From the NCBI RefSeq assembly GCF_004366635.1, contig NZ_SORN01000001.1, forward strand, positions 324,435 to 388,434: a DNA stretch of 64,000 bases. The letters are read 5' to 3'. The DNA is from Roseinatronobacter bogoriensis DSM 18756. GTDB lineage: Bacteria; Pseudomonadota; Alphaproteobacteria; Rhodobacterales; Rhodobacteraceae. The notes beneath the pieces were generated by a model. That model was not told where the DNA came from. It saw only the letters and a program-made list of their open reading frames with translations, and did no database searches. A program made the position numbers and the translations under genes. Positions 8,676 to 15,836 of this stretch are shown piece by piece; position 1 is the first letter of the stretch, and each line of letters begins with the position of its first letter.

Positions 8676-8783
8676 ATGATGATCGCTTGTGCTCGTATGC
8701 GTCGCATCCGCAGCGGCCGGCTTGGCTGCCCTTCTACATCTGTCGGGTTACCGTTGCGCAGGGCCTTGCGGGTGGGGTCATGA
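8676..8783 (+). CDS. Candidate 35-residue leader peptide coupled to btuD
   Basis: The strong ribosome site GGAGGAGG (8664-8671) downstream of riboswitch 1 serves ATG 8676, not the btuD start. The frame encodes 35 residues beginning MMIACARMRRIRSG and ends in a TGA that overlaps the btuD ATG (ATGA at 8780-8783). btuD itself has only a poor ribosome site. The likely reading is a translated leader whose translation is controlled by the riboswitch and passed on to btuD by coupling. The peptide is Arg-rich with two Cys and matches nothing I know. No other evidence shows that it is made. Confidence 0.4.
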   Translation: MMIACARMRRIRSGRLGCPSTSVGLPLRRALRVGS

Positions 8784-9571
8784 GTTGCCCGCCACCCCCG
8801 CCAGCATCGCTGACGCTTGAACAGATCAGCTGGGGGGACGGTATTCTGAAACCTGTCAGCCTAAGCCTCGGACCGGGGCGTGTACTGGCGGTGCTTGGGG
8901 CAAATGGTGCGGGCAAGTCTACGCTGCTGCGCCTCATATACCGGTATTACAAACCGCAAGCCGGACGTGTGCTGCTTGATGGGCAAGACATCCACGCGCT
9001 TCCCGCACGCGCCGTGGCGCAGCGTGTCGCTGCAGTGCTACAGGAACAGCCAACTGATTTCGCGCTGACCGTGGCAGAAATTGTAGCGCTGGGCCGCGCG
9101 CCCCATCGCCGCGCCCTTAGCGGCCCGTCAGAGCGCGATGCCCATATCGTCGGGCACGCTCTGCAGCGCTTGTCATTGATGGAGTTTGCACAGCGCCCCT
9201 TCGGCACGCTTTCCGGGGGCGAGCGGCAGCGCGTCATGGTCGCGCGGGCACTTGCGCAGGAACCGGGGCTTATTGTTCTGGATGAACCGACCAACCATCT
9301 GGATATCCGCCACCAGCTAGAGGTGTTGCGGCTGGTTCGCGGGCTGGGGGCAACGGTCGTCGCCTCTTTGCACGACCTCAATCTTGTTCAGGGCTTTGCC
9401 GATGATTTGCTGGTTCTGCAAGACGGGTGTGCACTGGCCTTTGGCCCGGTGGCCGAGGTGCTGACCCCAGACCTTGTGGCGCGTGCCTTTGGTGTGCGCG
9501 CCCATCCGCGCGGCCCCGCGCAATTCGATTTTTCACTTTTCGACGACATGCAACAGGAGACATCTGCATGA
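8780..9571 (+). CDS. btuD: B12/heme/siderophore-type ABC transporter ATPase
   Basis: A 263-residue ABC ATPase: Walker A GANGAGKST (residues 40-48), signature LSGGERQ (144-150), Walker B LIVLDEP (164-170) and H-loop SLHDLNL. It has the FecE/BtuD/HmuV form. The B12 assignment rests on riboswitch 1 upstream and bluB downstream. It should energise import of corrinoid across the inner membrane with the binding protein and permease that follow. The start at 8780 overlaps the stop of a short leader frame; the open frame extends upstream through the riboswitch, which cannot be coding. Its stop overlaps the next start (ATGA). Confidence 0.88.
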   Translation: MSCPPPPPASLTLEQISWGDGILKPVSLSLGPGRVLAVLGANGAGKSTLLRLIYRYYKPQAGRVLLDGQDIHALPARAVAQRVAAVLQEQPTDFALTVAEIVALGRAPHRRALSGPSERDAHIVGHALQRLSLMEFAQRPFGTLSGGERQRVMVARALAQEPGLIVLDEPTNHLDIRHQLEVLRLVRGLGATVVASLHDLNLVQGFADDLLVLQDGCALAFGPVAEVLTPDLVARAFGVRAHPRGPAQFDFSLFDDMQQETSA

Positions 9572-10503
9572 GAACCCTTCCCCTTTCCGCGTTGGCAGCC
9601 TTGCTTGCCACGCCCGCGCTGGCCCATCCCGTCACCGTACAAACCTGCGACCGCGAGGTCACCTTTGACGCGCCGCCGGCCCGTGCTGCGTCCAATGATG
9701 TGAACCTGACTGAAATGATGCTGGTTCTTGGCCTGCATGACCGGATGGTGGGCTATACGGGCATTTCGGGTTGGAACAAGCTGGATGAGGAAATTCGTGC
9801 TGATATCGGCGAATTGCCTGAATTGTCCGAACGCTACCCCTCGCGCGAGGTGCTGATTGGTGCCGATCTGGATTTCTGGTTCGCTGGCTGGAATTACGGC
9901 ATGCGTGTGGGGGGAGAGGTCACGCCTGACACGCTGGAACCCTTCGGCATCGCGGTCTATGAATTGACGGAAAGCTGCATCCACATCATGGATCGTGACG
10001 GTGTTGCGATTGATGACATGTATAATGATATTCGCAATCTGGGCGCGATCTTTGGCGTGGACGCGCGCGCTGAGGAGTTGATCAGCGGATGGCAGGCAGA
10101 ACTTGAGGAAATTGCCGCCACCATCCCCGAGGGTGAACCGCTGCGCGTGTTCGTCTATGACAGCGGCGAGGAGACCCCCTTCACCGCAGGGCGCTTTGCC
10201 ATGCCAACCGCGATGATCGAAGCGGCGGGCGGGCGCAATATCATGGATGATGTGGAAAGTTCCTGGACCCGTGTGGCGTGGGAACCGGTGGTCGAGCGCA
10301 ACCCCGAGGTGGTCATCATCGTCAATTATGGCGAGGTCACCGCAGAGCAGAAGATCGATTTCATAACGTCGAACCCGGCCTTCGCGGGCATGGATGCCGT
10401 TCTCAATGATCGGTTCGTAGTGCTCGAATATGTCGAGGCCACACCGGGGCCGCGCAACATCCGCGCGGTCCGGGCATTGGCAGACGCGTTTCACGGACAG
10501 TAA
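9568..10503 (+). CDS. btuF: Periplasmic corrinoid-binding protein (BtuF-like)
   Basis: A 311-residue substrate-binding protein with a signal peptide (MRTLPLSALAALLATPALAH) and the two-lobed helical-backbone architecture of class III binding proteins: VTFDAPPARAAS, then EMMLVLGLHDRMVGYTG, and later LRVFVYDSGEETPF and AVRALADAFHG. The start has a CAGGAGA site and overlaps the btuD stop by ATGA. Sequence alone would allow another siderophore-like ligand; the riboswitch and bluB make cobalamin or cobinamide much more likely. It should deliver ligand to the permease encoded three bases downstream of its stop. Confidence 0.82.
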   Translation: MRTLPLSALAALLATPALAHPVTVQTCDREVTFDAPPARAASNDVNLTEMMLVLGLHDRMVGYTGISGWNKLDEEIRADIGELPELSERYPSREVLIGADLDFWFAGWNYGMRVGGEVTPDTLEPFGIAVYELTESCIHIMDRDGVAIDDMYNDIRNLGAIFGVDARAEELISGWQAELEEIAATIPEGEPLRVFVYDSGEETPFTAGRFAMPTAMIEAAGGRNIMDDVESSWTRVAWEPVVERNPEVVIIVNYGEVTAEQKIDFITSNPAFAGMDAVLNDRFVVLEYVEATPGPRNIRAVRALADAFHGQ

Positions 10504-10505
10504 CC

Positions 10506-11594
10506 ATGCGCACCACTCCCGGCCCCGAAACCGCTGCGCCGATCCTTGCGGCCAAGGCGGATGCGCCTGTGCTTGCGCGCCCGGTCCGGCAGGGGCTGTG
10601 GGTGCTGGGCGTGGTGGGGCTGGTGCTGTCACTCTCTGCCGCAGTCAGCATCGGGGCTGTGCCCATTCCAATGGGCACAGTCTGGGGGGTGATCGTGGAG
10701 AAACTGGCGCCCGGACTGGTCACGCCAGAATGGTCGGCAGGGCGCGCGGCGATCGTGTGGGAAATCCGGCTGCCGCGCGCCTTGCTGGCGGCACTGGTCG
10801 GGGCCGGGCTTGCATTGGTCGGCGCGGTTCTGCAATCGGTGACGCGCAACCCGCTGGCGGACCCGCATCTGCTGGGTATCTCATCGGGGGCGGCGTTTGG
10901 GGCGATACTGGCGCTGCTGCATACGGGCATGTTTCTGGGCCTTGCAACAGTGCCGCTTCTGGCCTTCATCGGCGCGCTTGGCTCGACCTTGCTGGTGCTG
11001 TCTGTCGCCAGCTTTGCGCAAGCAACCAGCGCTGACCGGCTGGTGCTGACAGGGGTCGCGGTTTCCTTCATCGTGATGGCTTTGGCCAATGTGCTGATCT
11101 TTCTGGGCGACCCAAGGGCCGCGCATACAGTCGTGTTCTGGATGCTGGGCGGACTGGGTCTGGCACAATGGGGCCATCTGGTCTGGCCCGCGCTGATCCT
11201 TGCAGGCGCTGCGCTGTGGTTCCGGGCCGTGGCCGGTGCGCTGAACGCGATGACAATCGGAGATGAAACCGCCTCGACGCTTGGCATTCCTGTCGCACGG
11301 TTTCGCCTTGTCTGCTTCGTGGTCGCGGCGCTTGTGACGGGGGTGATGGTCGCCTTCTCGGGGGTGATCGGCTTTGTTGGCCTGATGATCCCCCATATCG
11401 TTCGCCTTGTGGTCGGGGGCGACAATGCCCGTGTCTTGCCCGCTGCCATGCTTGCCGGGGCCATCTTTCTTGTCTGGGCTGACATCGTGGCCCGGACCCT
11501 GATGCGCCCCGAGGATATGCCCATCGGCATTGTGACCGGACTGGTGGGTGGGGTGTTCTTCATCTGGCTTCTCAGGCGCAGAAGGCATGGTTGA
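10506..11594 (+). CDS. btuC: FecCD-family permease (BtuC-like)
   Basis: A 362-residue inner-membrane permease with about ten membrane helices. Diagnostic segments are RLPRALLAALVGAGLALVGA and SVTRNPLADPHLLGISSGA in the N-terminal half, and the FSGVIGFVGLMIPHIVRL motif with RPEDMPIGIVTGLVGGVFF near the end, all typical of BtuC/FecCD permeases. It forms the channel with two copies of the ATPase encoded at 8780. It sits two bases after the binding-protein stop, so the three genes form one operon under riboswitch 1. The N-terminal 35 residues are an extra polar extension. Confidence 0.9.
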   Translation: MRTTPGPETAAPILAAKADAPVLARPVRQGLWVLGVVGLVLSLSAAVSIGAVPIPMGTVWGVIVEKLAPGLVTPEWSAGRAAIVWEIRLPRALLAALVGAGLALVGAVLQSVTRNPLADPHLLGISSGAAFGAILALLHTGMFLGLATVPLLAFIGALGSTLLVLSVASFAQATSADRLVLTGVAVSFIVMALANVLIFLGDPRAAHTVVFWMLGGLGLAQWGHLVWPALILAGAALWFRAVAGALNAMTIGDETASTLGIPVARFRLVCFVVAALVTGVMVAFSGVIGFVGLMIPHIVRLVVGGDNARVLPAAMLAGAIFLVWADIVARTLMRPEDMPIGIVTGLVGGVFFIWLLRRRRHG

Positions 11595-11669
11595 TGCTGT
11601 CTAGAAGAACCACGGATCGAACGCTCCGGCCGCGCTGAAGATTATCGAGAAGAGTAACAGGGATGAACC

Positions 11670-12293
11670 GTGAAGTTTGACACCCGCCACCGCGAGATTT
11701 TACAGCAGATCCTGAAGTGGCGCCGCGACATTCGCCATTTCAGGACCGACCCGGTGGAAGAAGACGTGCTGTTGCGCCTGCAAATGGCAATGGATCTTTC
11801 ACCATCGGTCGGCAACGCCAGGCCGTGGCGCGTGTTGCGCATAGAAACGCCCAGCCTGCGCGCAGCCGTGCGTGCGAATTTCATGTCAGAAAATGCGCGT
11901 GCCGCGAACCGATATGGCGGTGCACAGGCTGATGCCTATCACAAGCTGAAACTTGCGGGGCTGGATCGTGCACCAGTGCAACTGGCGGTATTCACCGATA
12001 CCAACCCGTCTGAAGGGCATGGGCTGGGCCGCCAAACCATGCCAGAGACCCTTCATCAGTCCACCAGCATGGCAATTCATACGCTTTGGCTGGCGGCGCG
12101 GGCAGAAAATCTGGGCCTTGGGATGGTCTCTATCCTTGACCCGCATGCGATTGAGCAGCTTCTAGACGTACCAGAAAGCTGGTGCTTCACGGCCTGGCTT
12201 TGCCTTGGTCATCCCGAAACCAAGGAAGACACCCCGCTGCTGCACCGCGTTGGCTGGCAAGAGAATACTCCGACCCTATGGCAAATGCGATAG
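11670..12293 (+). CDS. bluB: 5,6-dimethylbenzimidazole synthase
   Basis: A 207-residue nitroreductase-fold enzyme. BluB uses O2 to break up reduced FMN and form the lower-ligand base of B12. Family marks visible here are RRDIRHFR (18-25) and SPSVGNARPW (44-53), for FMN binding, then MPETLHQSTSMAIHTLWLAA and the LGLGMVSILDP segment. Length is normal. The start is GTG 11670, preceded by AACAGGG. The gene lies 75 bases after the permease and is probably in the same riboswitch-controlled transcript. Its presence implies that the cell makes its own DMB and is aerobic. Confidence 0.93.
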   Translation: MKFDTRHREILQQILKWRRDIRHFRTDPVEEDVLLRLQMAMDLSPSVGNARPWRVLRIETPSLRAAVRANFMSENARAANRYGGAQADAYHKLKLAGLDRAPVQLAVFTDTNPSEGHGLGRQTMPETLHQSTSMAIHTLWLAARAENLGLGMVSILDPHAIEQLLDVPESWCFTAWLCLGHPETKEDTPLLHRVGWQENTPTLWQMR

Positions 12294-12393
12294 TTGGTCC
12301 GCCTCATCGGTGACAAACTGCCCGGCGATACGCCCCGTATTGACGGGCAGGTTGCGACGCATCCTCGCGTTCAGCCTTGCGCTGATTGCAAAT

Positions 12394-12430
12394 CTGCGCC
12401 TCCGGCGGGGATATTTTCACAAGGATGAAA
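12394..12430 (+). repeat. Intergenic repeat, partial copy
   Basis: Contains CCTCCGGCGGGGATATTTTCACAAGGATGAA in two adjoining pieces: a short GC hairpin CCTCCGGCGG followed by the shared core GATATTTT...CAAGGATGAA. Compare the copies at 12561, 22285, 26751 and 59801. Confidence 0.7.
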
Positions 12431-12560
12431 TTGCACGGATCAGCACCGCATCTCGGGCCAGAATTCTGGGGGAGATGCGGTGCTTTCACCCTTGGCGGTC
12501 ATCGGGATCCCTCCCTGTACCGCAGATTAGCCATCGCATCTAAAGGTGAACAAATCGCTA

Positions 12561-12609
12561 ACTTCATCCTTGTCCAAATATCCCGGGGGTTTGGGGGCTG
12601 GCCCCCAAC
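12561..12609 (-). repeat. Intergenic repeat, inverted copy
   Basis: Read on the minus strand it has a GC stem GGGGGCCAGCCCCC, then CCCCCGGGATATTTGGAC and the core CAAGGATGAAG. It faces the partial copy at 12394 across bluB's downstream region. Confidence 0.7.
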
Positions 12610-12767
12610 TGCACGCCTGACGCGGGCAAACCAGATAAATCAGAGCGCTGGGTGGCCTGGAGCTGAATGAGGTGTCCGCGTGCCAGACAGCGGCAGCCGA
12701 CGCAGCTTTCGGTCAGGTGGTCGCATCCTTGCTTGACTCGTCTTGCGCACAAGCTCATGAAGGGGAT

Positions 12768-12956
12768 GCTGGTGCCTGTTCATGACAGGTGAAAAGGGAA
12801 TGTGACACCGTTCGATCATCCGGTCTGACTGAAGCACAGCCGCCCCCGCGACCGTGACCGGAGAGGTCGCCCTATACCACTGGTCTTCTTGGGCCGGGAA
12901 GGTGGGCAGACCGCCGAGGTGCAGACCTCGACATCCGCAAGCCGGGAGACCTGCCA
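12768..12956 (+). promoter_or_regulatory. Cobalamin riboswitch 2
   Basis: Aptamer landmarks: GGTGCCTGTTCATGACAGGT with GAAAAGGGAA (12771-12800), the core GCCGCCCCCGCGACCGTGACCGG (12839-12861, slightly divergent from the usual CAACTGTAA form), ACCACTGG (12877-12884), GGGAAGGTGGGCAG (12896-12909), a variable hairpin GAGGTGCAGACCTC, and the B12 box AGCCGGGAGACCTGCC (12940-12955). It heads the largest cob operon, beginning with the cytochrome c'-like gene at 13104, and is expected to repress it in B12 excess. Confidence 0.92.
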
Positions 12957-13103
12957 GCGCATAAGCCGCCCCTGACGGGCCATATCAACCAGCGGGGTGA
13001 CTGGTGGGCTAGTATCGTCACAGGCGCTTTGTCCCTGTCGATCCTGCCAGTATTGCCTCGCTCTTCTATCGCGTGGCGGGTGGTCGCGCGGGAAAGTGAC
13101 AAG

Positions 13104-13724
13104 ATGAATAATTCTAGCAAATTCATGGCGGGTTTGGCCGTTGCGGCAGGGGCATATGTGCTTGCTGCCGGAGTTGTCGCCCTCGCCGTGCCAAATGCGC
13201 TGGCCCAACAGCACATATCTGAAACGGCAGCGCATGATCACGATCACAGCCACGGGCATGCGCATGTTGACGCTGCGCAGGCCGAGCAATTGACCGGTCC
13301 CTTCGGGTCACATGGTGACCGGCATCCACAGGCGCCCGTATTCGAAACGGCCGCAGATGGCCTGACAGAGCGGCGCCGGCGCACCATGAGTGCGCAGTCG
13401 GGGCATTTTCGCGCGATTTCGGCCAGTTTGCTGTCCGATGCAGGTGGCGAGGACATGCTTCAAATCCATGCCGATGCGCTGGCCGCCCTGGGCGGACAGA
13501 TCGAAAAGCTGTTCGAGATTACATCCCCCGCACCAGAGGGTGAAAAGGGGGCGCTGGCCGCGATCTGGGAGCAACCAGAGTTGTTTGCTCAATACACGGC
13601 CGCCTATGCGTCAGAGACGGCACGCTTCGCCCGGACTGTCCGGGAGGGCGGCGATCTGGTCAATGGATTGCATGATCTGCGCTATTACTGCGTTGCCTGT
13701 CACGCAGAATTTCGTCAACGCTAA
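13104..13724 (+). CDS. His-rich cytochrome c'-like periplasmic protein
   Basis: A 206-residue exported protein. A signal or anchor helix spans about residues 8-33 (FMAGLAVAAGAYVLAAGVVA). It is followed by a His-rich segment, HDHDHSHGHAH, at about 44-54, suited to binding Co, Ni or Zn. The C-terminal 120 residues follow the cytochrome c' four-helix pattern with GALAAIWEQPELFAQYTAAY and the heme-attachment motif CVACH near the end (YYCVACHAEFRQ). I start at ATG 13104 (GGAAAG upstream). It is the first gene after riboswitch 2 and lies just before a HupE/UreJ transporter, so a part in cobalt capture or delivery is plausible. That role is inference. Confidence 0.75.
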   Translation: MNNSSKFMAGLAVAAGAYVLAAGVVALAVPNALAQQHISETAAHDHDHSHGHAHVDAAQAEQLTGPFGSHGDRHPQAPVFETAADGLTERRRRTMSAQSGHFRAISASLLSDAGGEDMLQIHADALAALGGQIEKLFEITSPAPEGEKGALAAIWEQPELFAQYTAAYASETARFARTVREGGDLVNGLHDLRYYCVACHAEFRQR

Positions 13725-13742
13725 ACCTAGGGGACCGATCTG

Positions 13743-14357
13743 ATGAAACATATTATTTACCTTCCTGCGCTTTTGCTGGCCAGCCCGGCCCTTGCCCATC
13801 ACCCGATGGGGGGCGAGGCGCCGCAGACAGTTTTCCACGGCCTGATTTCCGGCCTTGCCCATCCGGTGATCGGGCTGGACCATCTGGCTTTTGTTGTTCT
13901 GATCGGGCTTGCAGCGGCGCTTGCAGGCCGTTCGATGGCAGGGCCAGCGGTCTTTATCGGGGCGACGCTGGCTGGTACCGCTATGCATCTGGCGGGCATT
14001 GCCCTGCCCTTGGCAGAAGTTGTCATCATGGCCTCGGTCGTGGTTCTGGGCGCGCTTCTGGTTGCCGGGCGGCAGGTCGCCGGGCCGGTGGCCCTGGCGG
14101 GCTTTGCTGTTGCCGGCATTTTCCACGGTTGGGCCTATGGTGAGGCGGTGATCGGTTCTACGCCGATGCCGGTTTTCGCCTATTTGCTTGGCTTTGGCAT
14201 GGTCCAGTTTGCGATTGCCGCCGGGGTCGCGGTATTCGCTGGCAAGATGCTACAGCAAGGCGCAGGCCAGATGCAGGCGCGCCTTGCTGCGGCGGTGTGC
14301 ATGGGCGTTGGCCTTGCCTTCCTGTTTGAAACCGTCGAGCACATGATCCTTGGCTGA
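13743..14357 (+). CDS. hupE: HupE/UreJ-family nickel/cobalt transporter
   Basis: A 204-residue membrane protein with a cleavable-looking N-terminal segment (MKHIIYLPALLLASPALAHH) and six further membrane helices. The family motif HX5DH is present as HPVIGLDH (about residues 40-47), and a second His sits in FHGWAYGEAVIG. HupE/UreJ proteins move Ni or Co. Placement under a B12 riboswitch and directly before cobW/cobN points to cobalt, the metal inserted by CobN. It lies 18 bases after the His-rich cytochrome c'-like gene. A strong inverted repeat follows its stop. Confidence 0.87.
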   Translation: MKHIIYLPALLLASPALAHHPMGGEAPQTVFHGLISGLAHPVIGLDHLAFVVLIGLAAALAGRSMAGPAVFIGATLAGTAMHLAGIALPLAEVVIMASVVVLGALLVAGRQVAGPVALAGFAVAGIFHGWAYGEAVIGSTPMPVFAYLLGFGMVQFAIAAGVAVFAGKMLQQGAGQMQARLAAAVCMGVGLAFLFETVEHMILG

Positions 14358-14368
14358 TCGTCGAGACT

Positions 14369-14393
14369 GTGGGGCAGCGCCTTGCTGCCCCAC
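14369..14393 (+). other. Intercistronic stem-loop after hupE
   Basis: Perfect 10-base arms GTGGGGCAGC and GCTGCCCCAC around a 5-base loop, with no T-run, 11 bases after the hupE stop and 17 bases before the next ATG. It may be an attenuator or an RNA-stabilising hairpin that sets the hupE to DUF1636 expression ratio. Confidence 0.7.
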
Positions 14394-14410
14394 CCCAACT
14401 GGAGCTATTC

Positions 14411-14800
14411 ATGCCCCCTGAAACTGTTGATCTTCTGGTCTGCACCACTTGCCGCAGTGCGACCCCTGCCAACCCTCTGGCCGCGCCGGATGCAGAAAAG
14501 CGACCGGGCGCGGAACTGCTGCAGGCCCTGCAACTGGCAGCGCCCGAAAGCGTGCGCGTTCTGGCTGTGGAGTGTCTTTCCAATTGTTCGCGCGGCTGCA
14601 CCGTTGCGTTGCGCAAGCCCGGCGCATGGACCTATGTCTATGGAAACCTGACGCCTGAAAACCATGTGCCGACCATTCTGGAAGGCGCGCAGAAATATCG
14701 TGACGCGGAAAACGGCCTTGTGCCGTGGCGCGAACGCCCAGAACATTTCCGCAAGAACTGCATCGCCCGTATCCCGCCATTGGAGGCCCCGAATGTCTGA
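14411..14800 (+). CDS. DUF1636 [2Fe-2S] ferredoxin-like protein
   Basis: A 129-residue soluble protein of the DUF1636 family, a thioredoxin-like ferredoxin fold. Cys residues are placed as in such proteins: LLVCTTCRS near residue 10 and ECLSNCSRGC near 62-71. The start ATG 14411 follows GGAG directly. DUF1636 genes commonly accompany B12 and cobalt genes; the exact reaction is not known to me, and an electron-transfer or metal-handling role in cobalt insertion is inference. Its stop overlaps the cobW start by eight bases. Confidence 0.8.
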   Translation: MPPETVDLLVCTTCRSATPANPLAAPDAEKRPGAELLQALQLAAPESVRVLAVECLSNCSRGCTVALRKPGAWTYVYGNLTPENHVPTILEGAQKYRDAENGLVPWRERPEHFRKNCIARIPPLEAPNV

Positions 14801-15830
14801 CCTGTCAAAAACCCCTGTCACCATCGTCACCGGCTTTCTGGGCGCGGGTAAAACCACACTTATCAGCCACCTGATCCGCAATGCGGGCGGGCGGCGGTTG
14901 GCGGTCGTGGTCAATGAGTTTGGCACCGTTGGCGTTGATGGCGAAATCCTGAAATCATGCGCCATTCCTGATTGCCCGGCCGAGAATATTGTCGAGCTGT
15001 CGAATGGCTGCATTTGCTGCACCGTAGCCGATGATTTCATTCCTACGGTCGAGGCACTGTTGAAGCTTGACCCGAAACCCGACCATATCCTGATCGAGAC
15101 ATCGGGGCTGGCCCTGCCCAAGCCGCTGCTGAAAGCGTTTGACTGGCCCGCCATCAGGTCGCGCATTACTGTGGACGGCGTCATCGCCCTGGCCGATGCA
15201 GAGGCGGTGGCGGCAGGACGTTTTGCGCCCGATGTCGCCGCTGTCGATGCGCAGCGCGCCGCTGATGACAGTATCGACCATGAAACACCCCTGTCCGAGG
15301 TGTTCGAAGACCAGATTGCCTGCGCTGATCTGGTGCTGTTGACCAAGCCGGACCTTGCCGGGCCAGCGGGCGTGGCGAAAGCCCGCGAAGTGATCGCCGC
15401 AGAAGCCCCGCGCGCCCTGCCGGTGGTCGAGGTTGCCGAAGGGGTGATCGATGCCGCCGTGCTTCTGGGGCTGGAAGCCGGGGCCGAAGATGATCTGGAC
15501 GCGCGCCCCAGCCATCACGATGGGCATCATGACCATGAACATGATGATTTTGACACGATCATGGTGACCATGGGTGAAATCGCTGATCCCGCCGATCTGG
15601 CCGCGCGTATCGCGCATCTGGCCGAAAGCCAGCATATATTGCGGGTGAAGGGCTATGCGGCAGTGGCCGGTAAACCCATGCGCTTGCTGGTGCAGGCGGT
15701 GGGGGCGCGGGTGCGTCACCAATTCGACCGGCCCTGGGCGGGAGGCGAGGCGCGTATGACCCGCCTTGTCGTGATTGCCGAGCATGATCATGTGAACGAG
15801 GATGCAATCCGCGCCGCATTGGGGGCCTGA
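14793..15830 (+). CDS. cobW: CobW GTPase metallochaperone
   Basis: A 345-residue G3E-family GTPase. Walker A GFLGAGKT (residues 14-21), the metal-site motif CICC (73-76) and TKPDL for guanine recognition are present. A His/Asp-rich loop at about 241-252 (HHDGHHDHEHDD) precedes the C-terminal CobW domain. CobW is thought to deliver cobalt to the chelatase CobNST using GTP. The start has GGAGG upstream and lies within the end of the DUF1636 gene. It is directly followed by cobN, as in other alphaproteobacteria. Confidence 0.93.
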   Translation: MSDLSKTPVTIVTGFLGAGKTTLISHLIRNAGGRRLAVVVNEFGTVGVDGEILKSCAIPDCPAENIVELSNGCICCTVADDFIPTVEALLKLDPKPDHILIETSGLALPKPLLKAFDWPAIRSRITVDGVIALADAEAVAAGRFAPDVAAVDAQRAADDSIDHETPLSEVFEDQIACADLVLLTKPDLAGPAGVAKAREVIAAEAPRALPVVEVAEGVIDAAVLLGLEAGAEDDLDARPSHHDGHHDHEHDDFDTIMVTMGEIADPADLAARIAHLAESQHILRVKGYAAVAGKPMRLLVQAVGARVRHQFDRPWAGGEARMTRLVVIAEHDHVNEDAIRAALGA

Positions 15831-15836
15831 TCTGCA

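Larger units (their letters stand above)
12294..12767. other. Non-coding gap between bluB and riboswitch 2
   Basis: About 470 bases with no convincing gene. It holds two copies of the intergenic repeat in opposite orientations (12394-12430 and 12561-12609). Open frames here have poor codon use and no ribosome sites. The rest shows no structure that I can assign. Confidence 0.6.

Noticed and set aside
12386..12670. A 94-codon frame after bluB
   Set aside because: It runs through two copies of the intergenic repeat, so it is not a protein gene.
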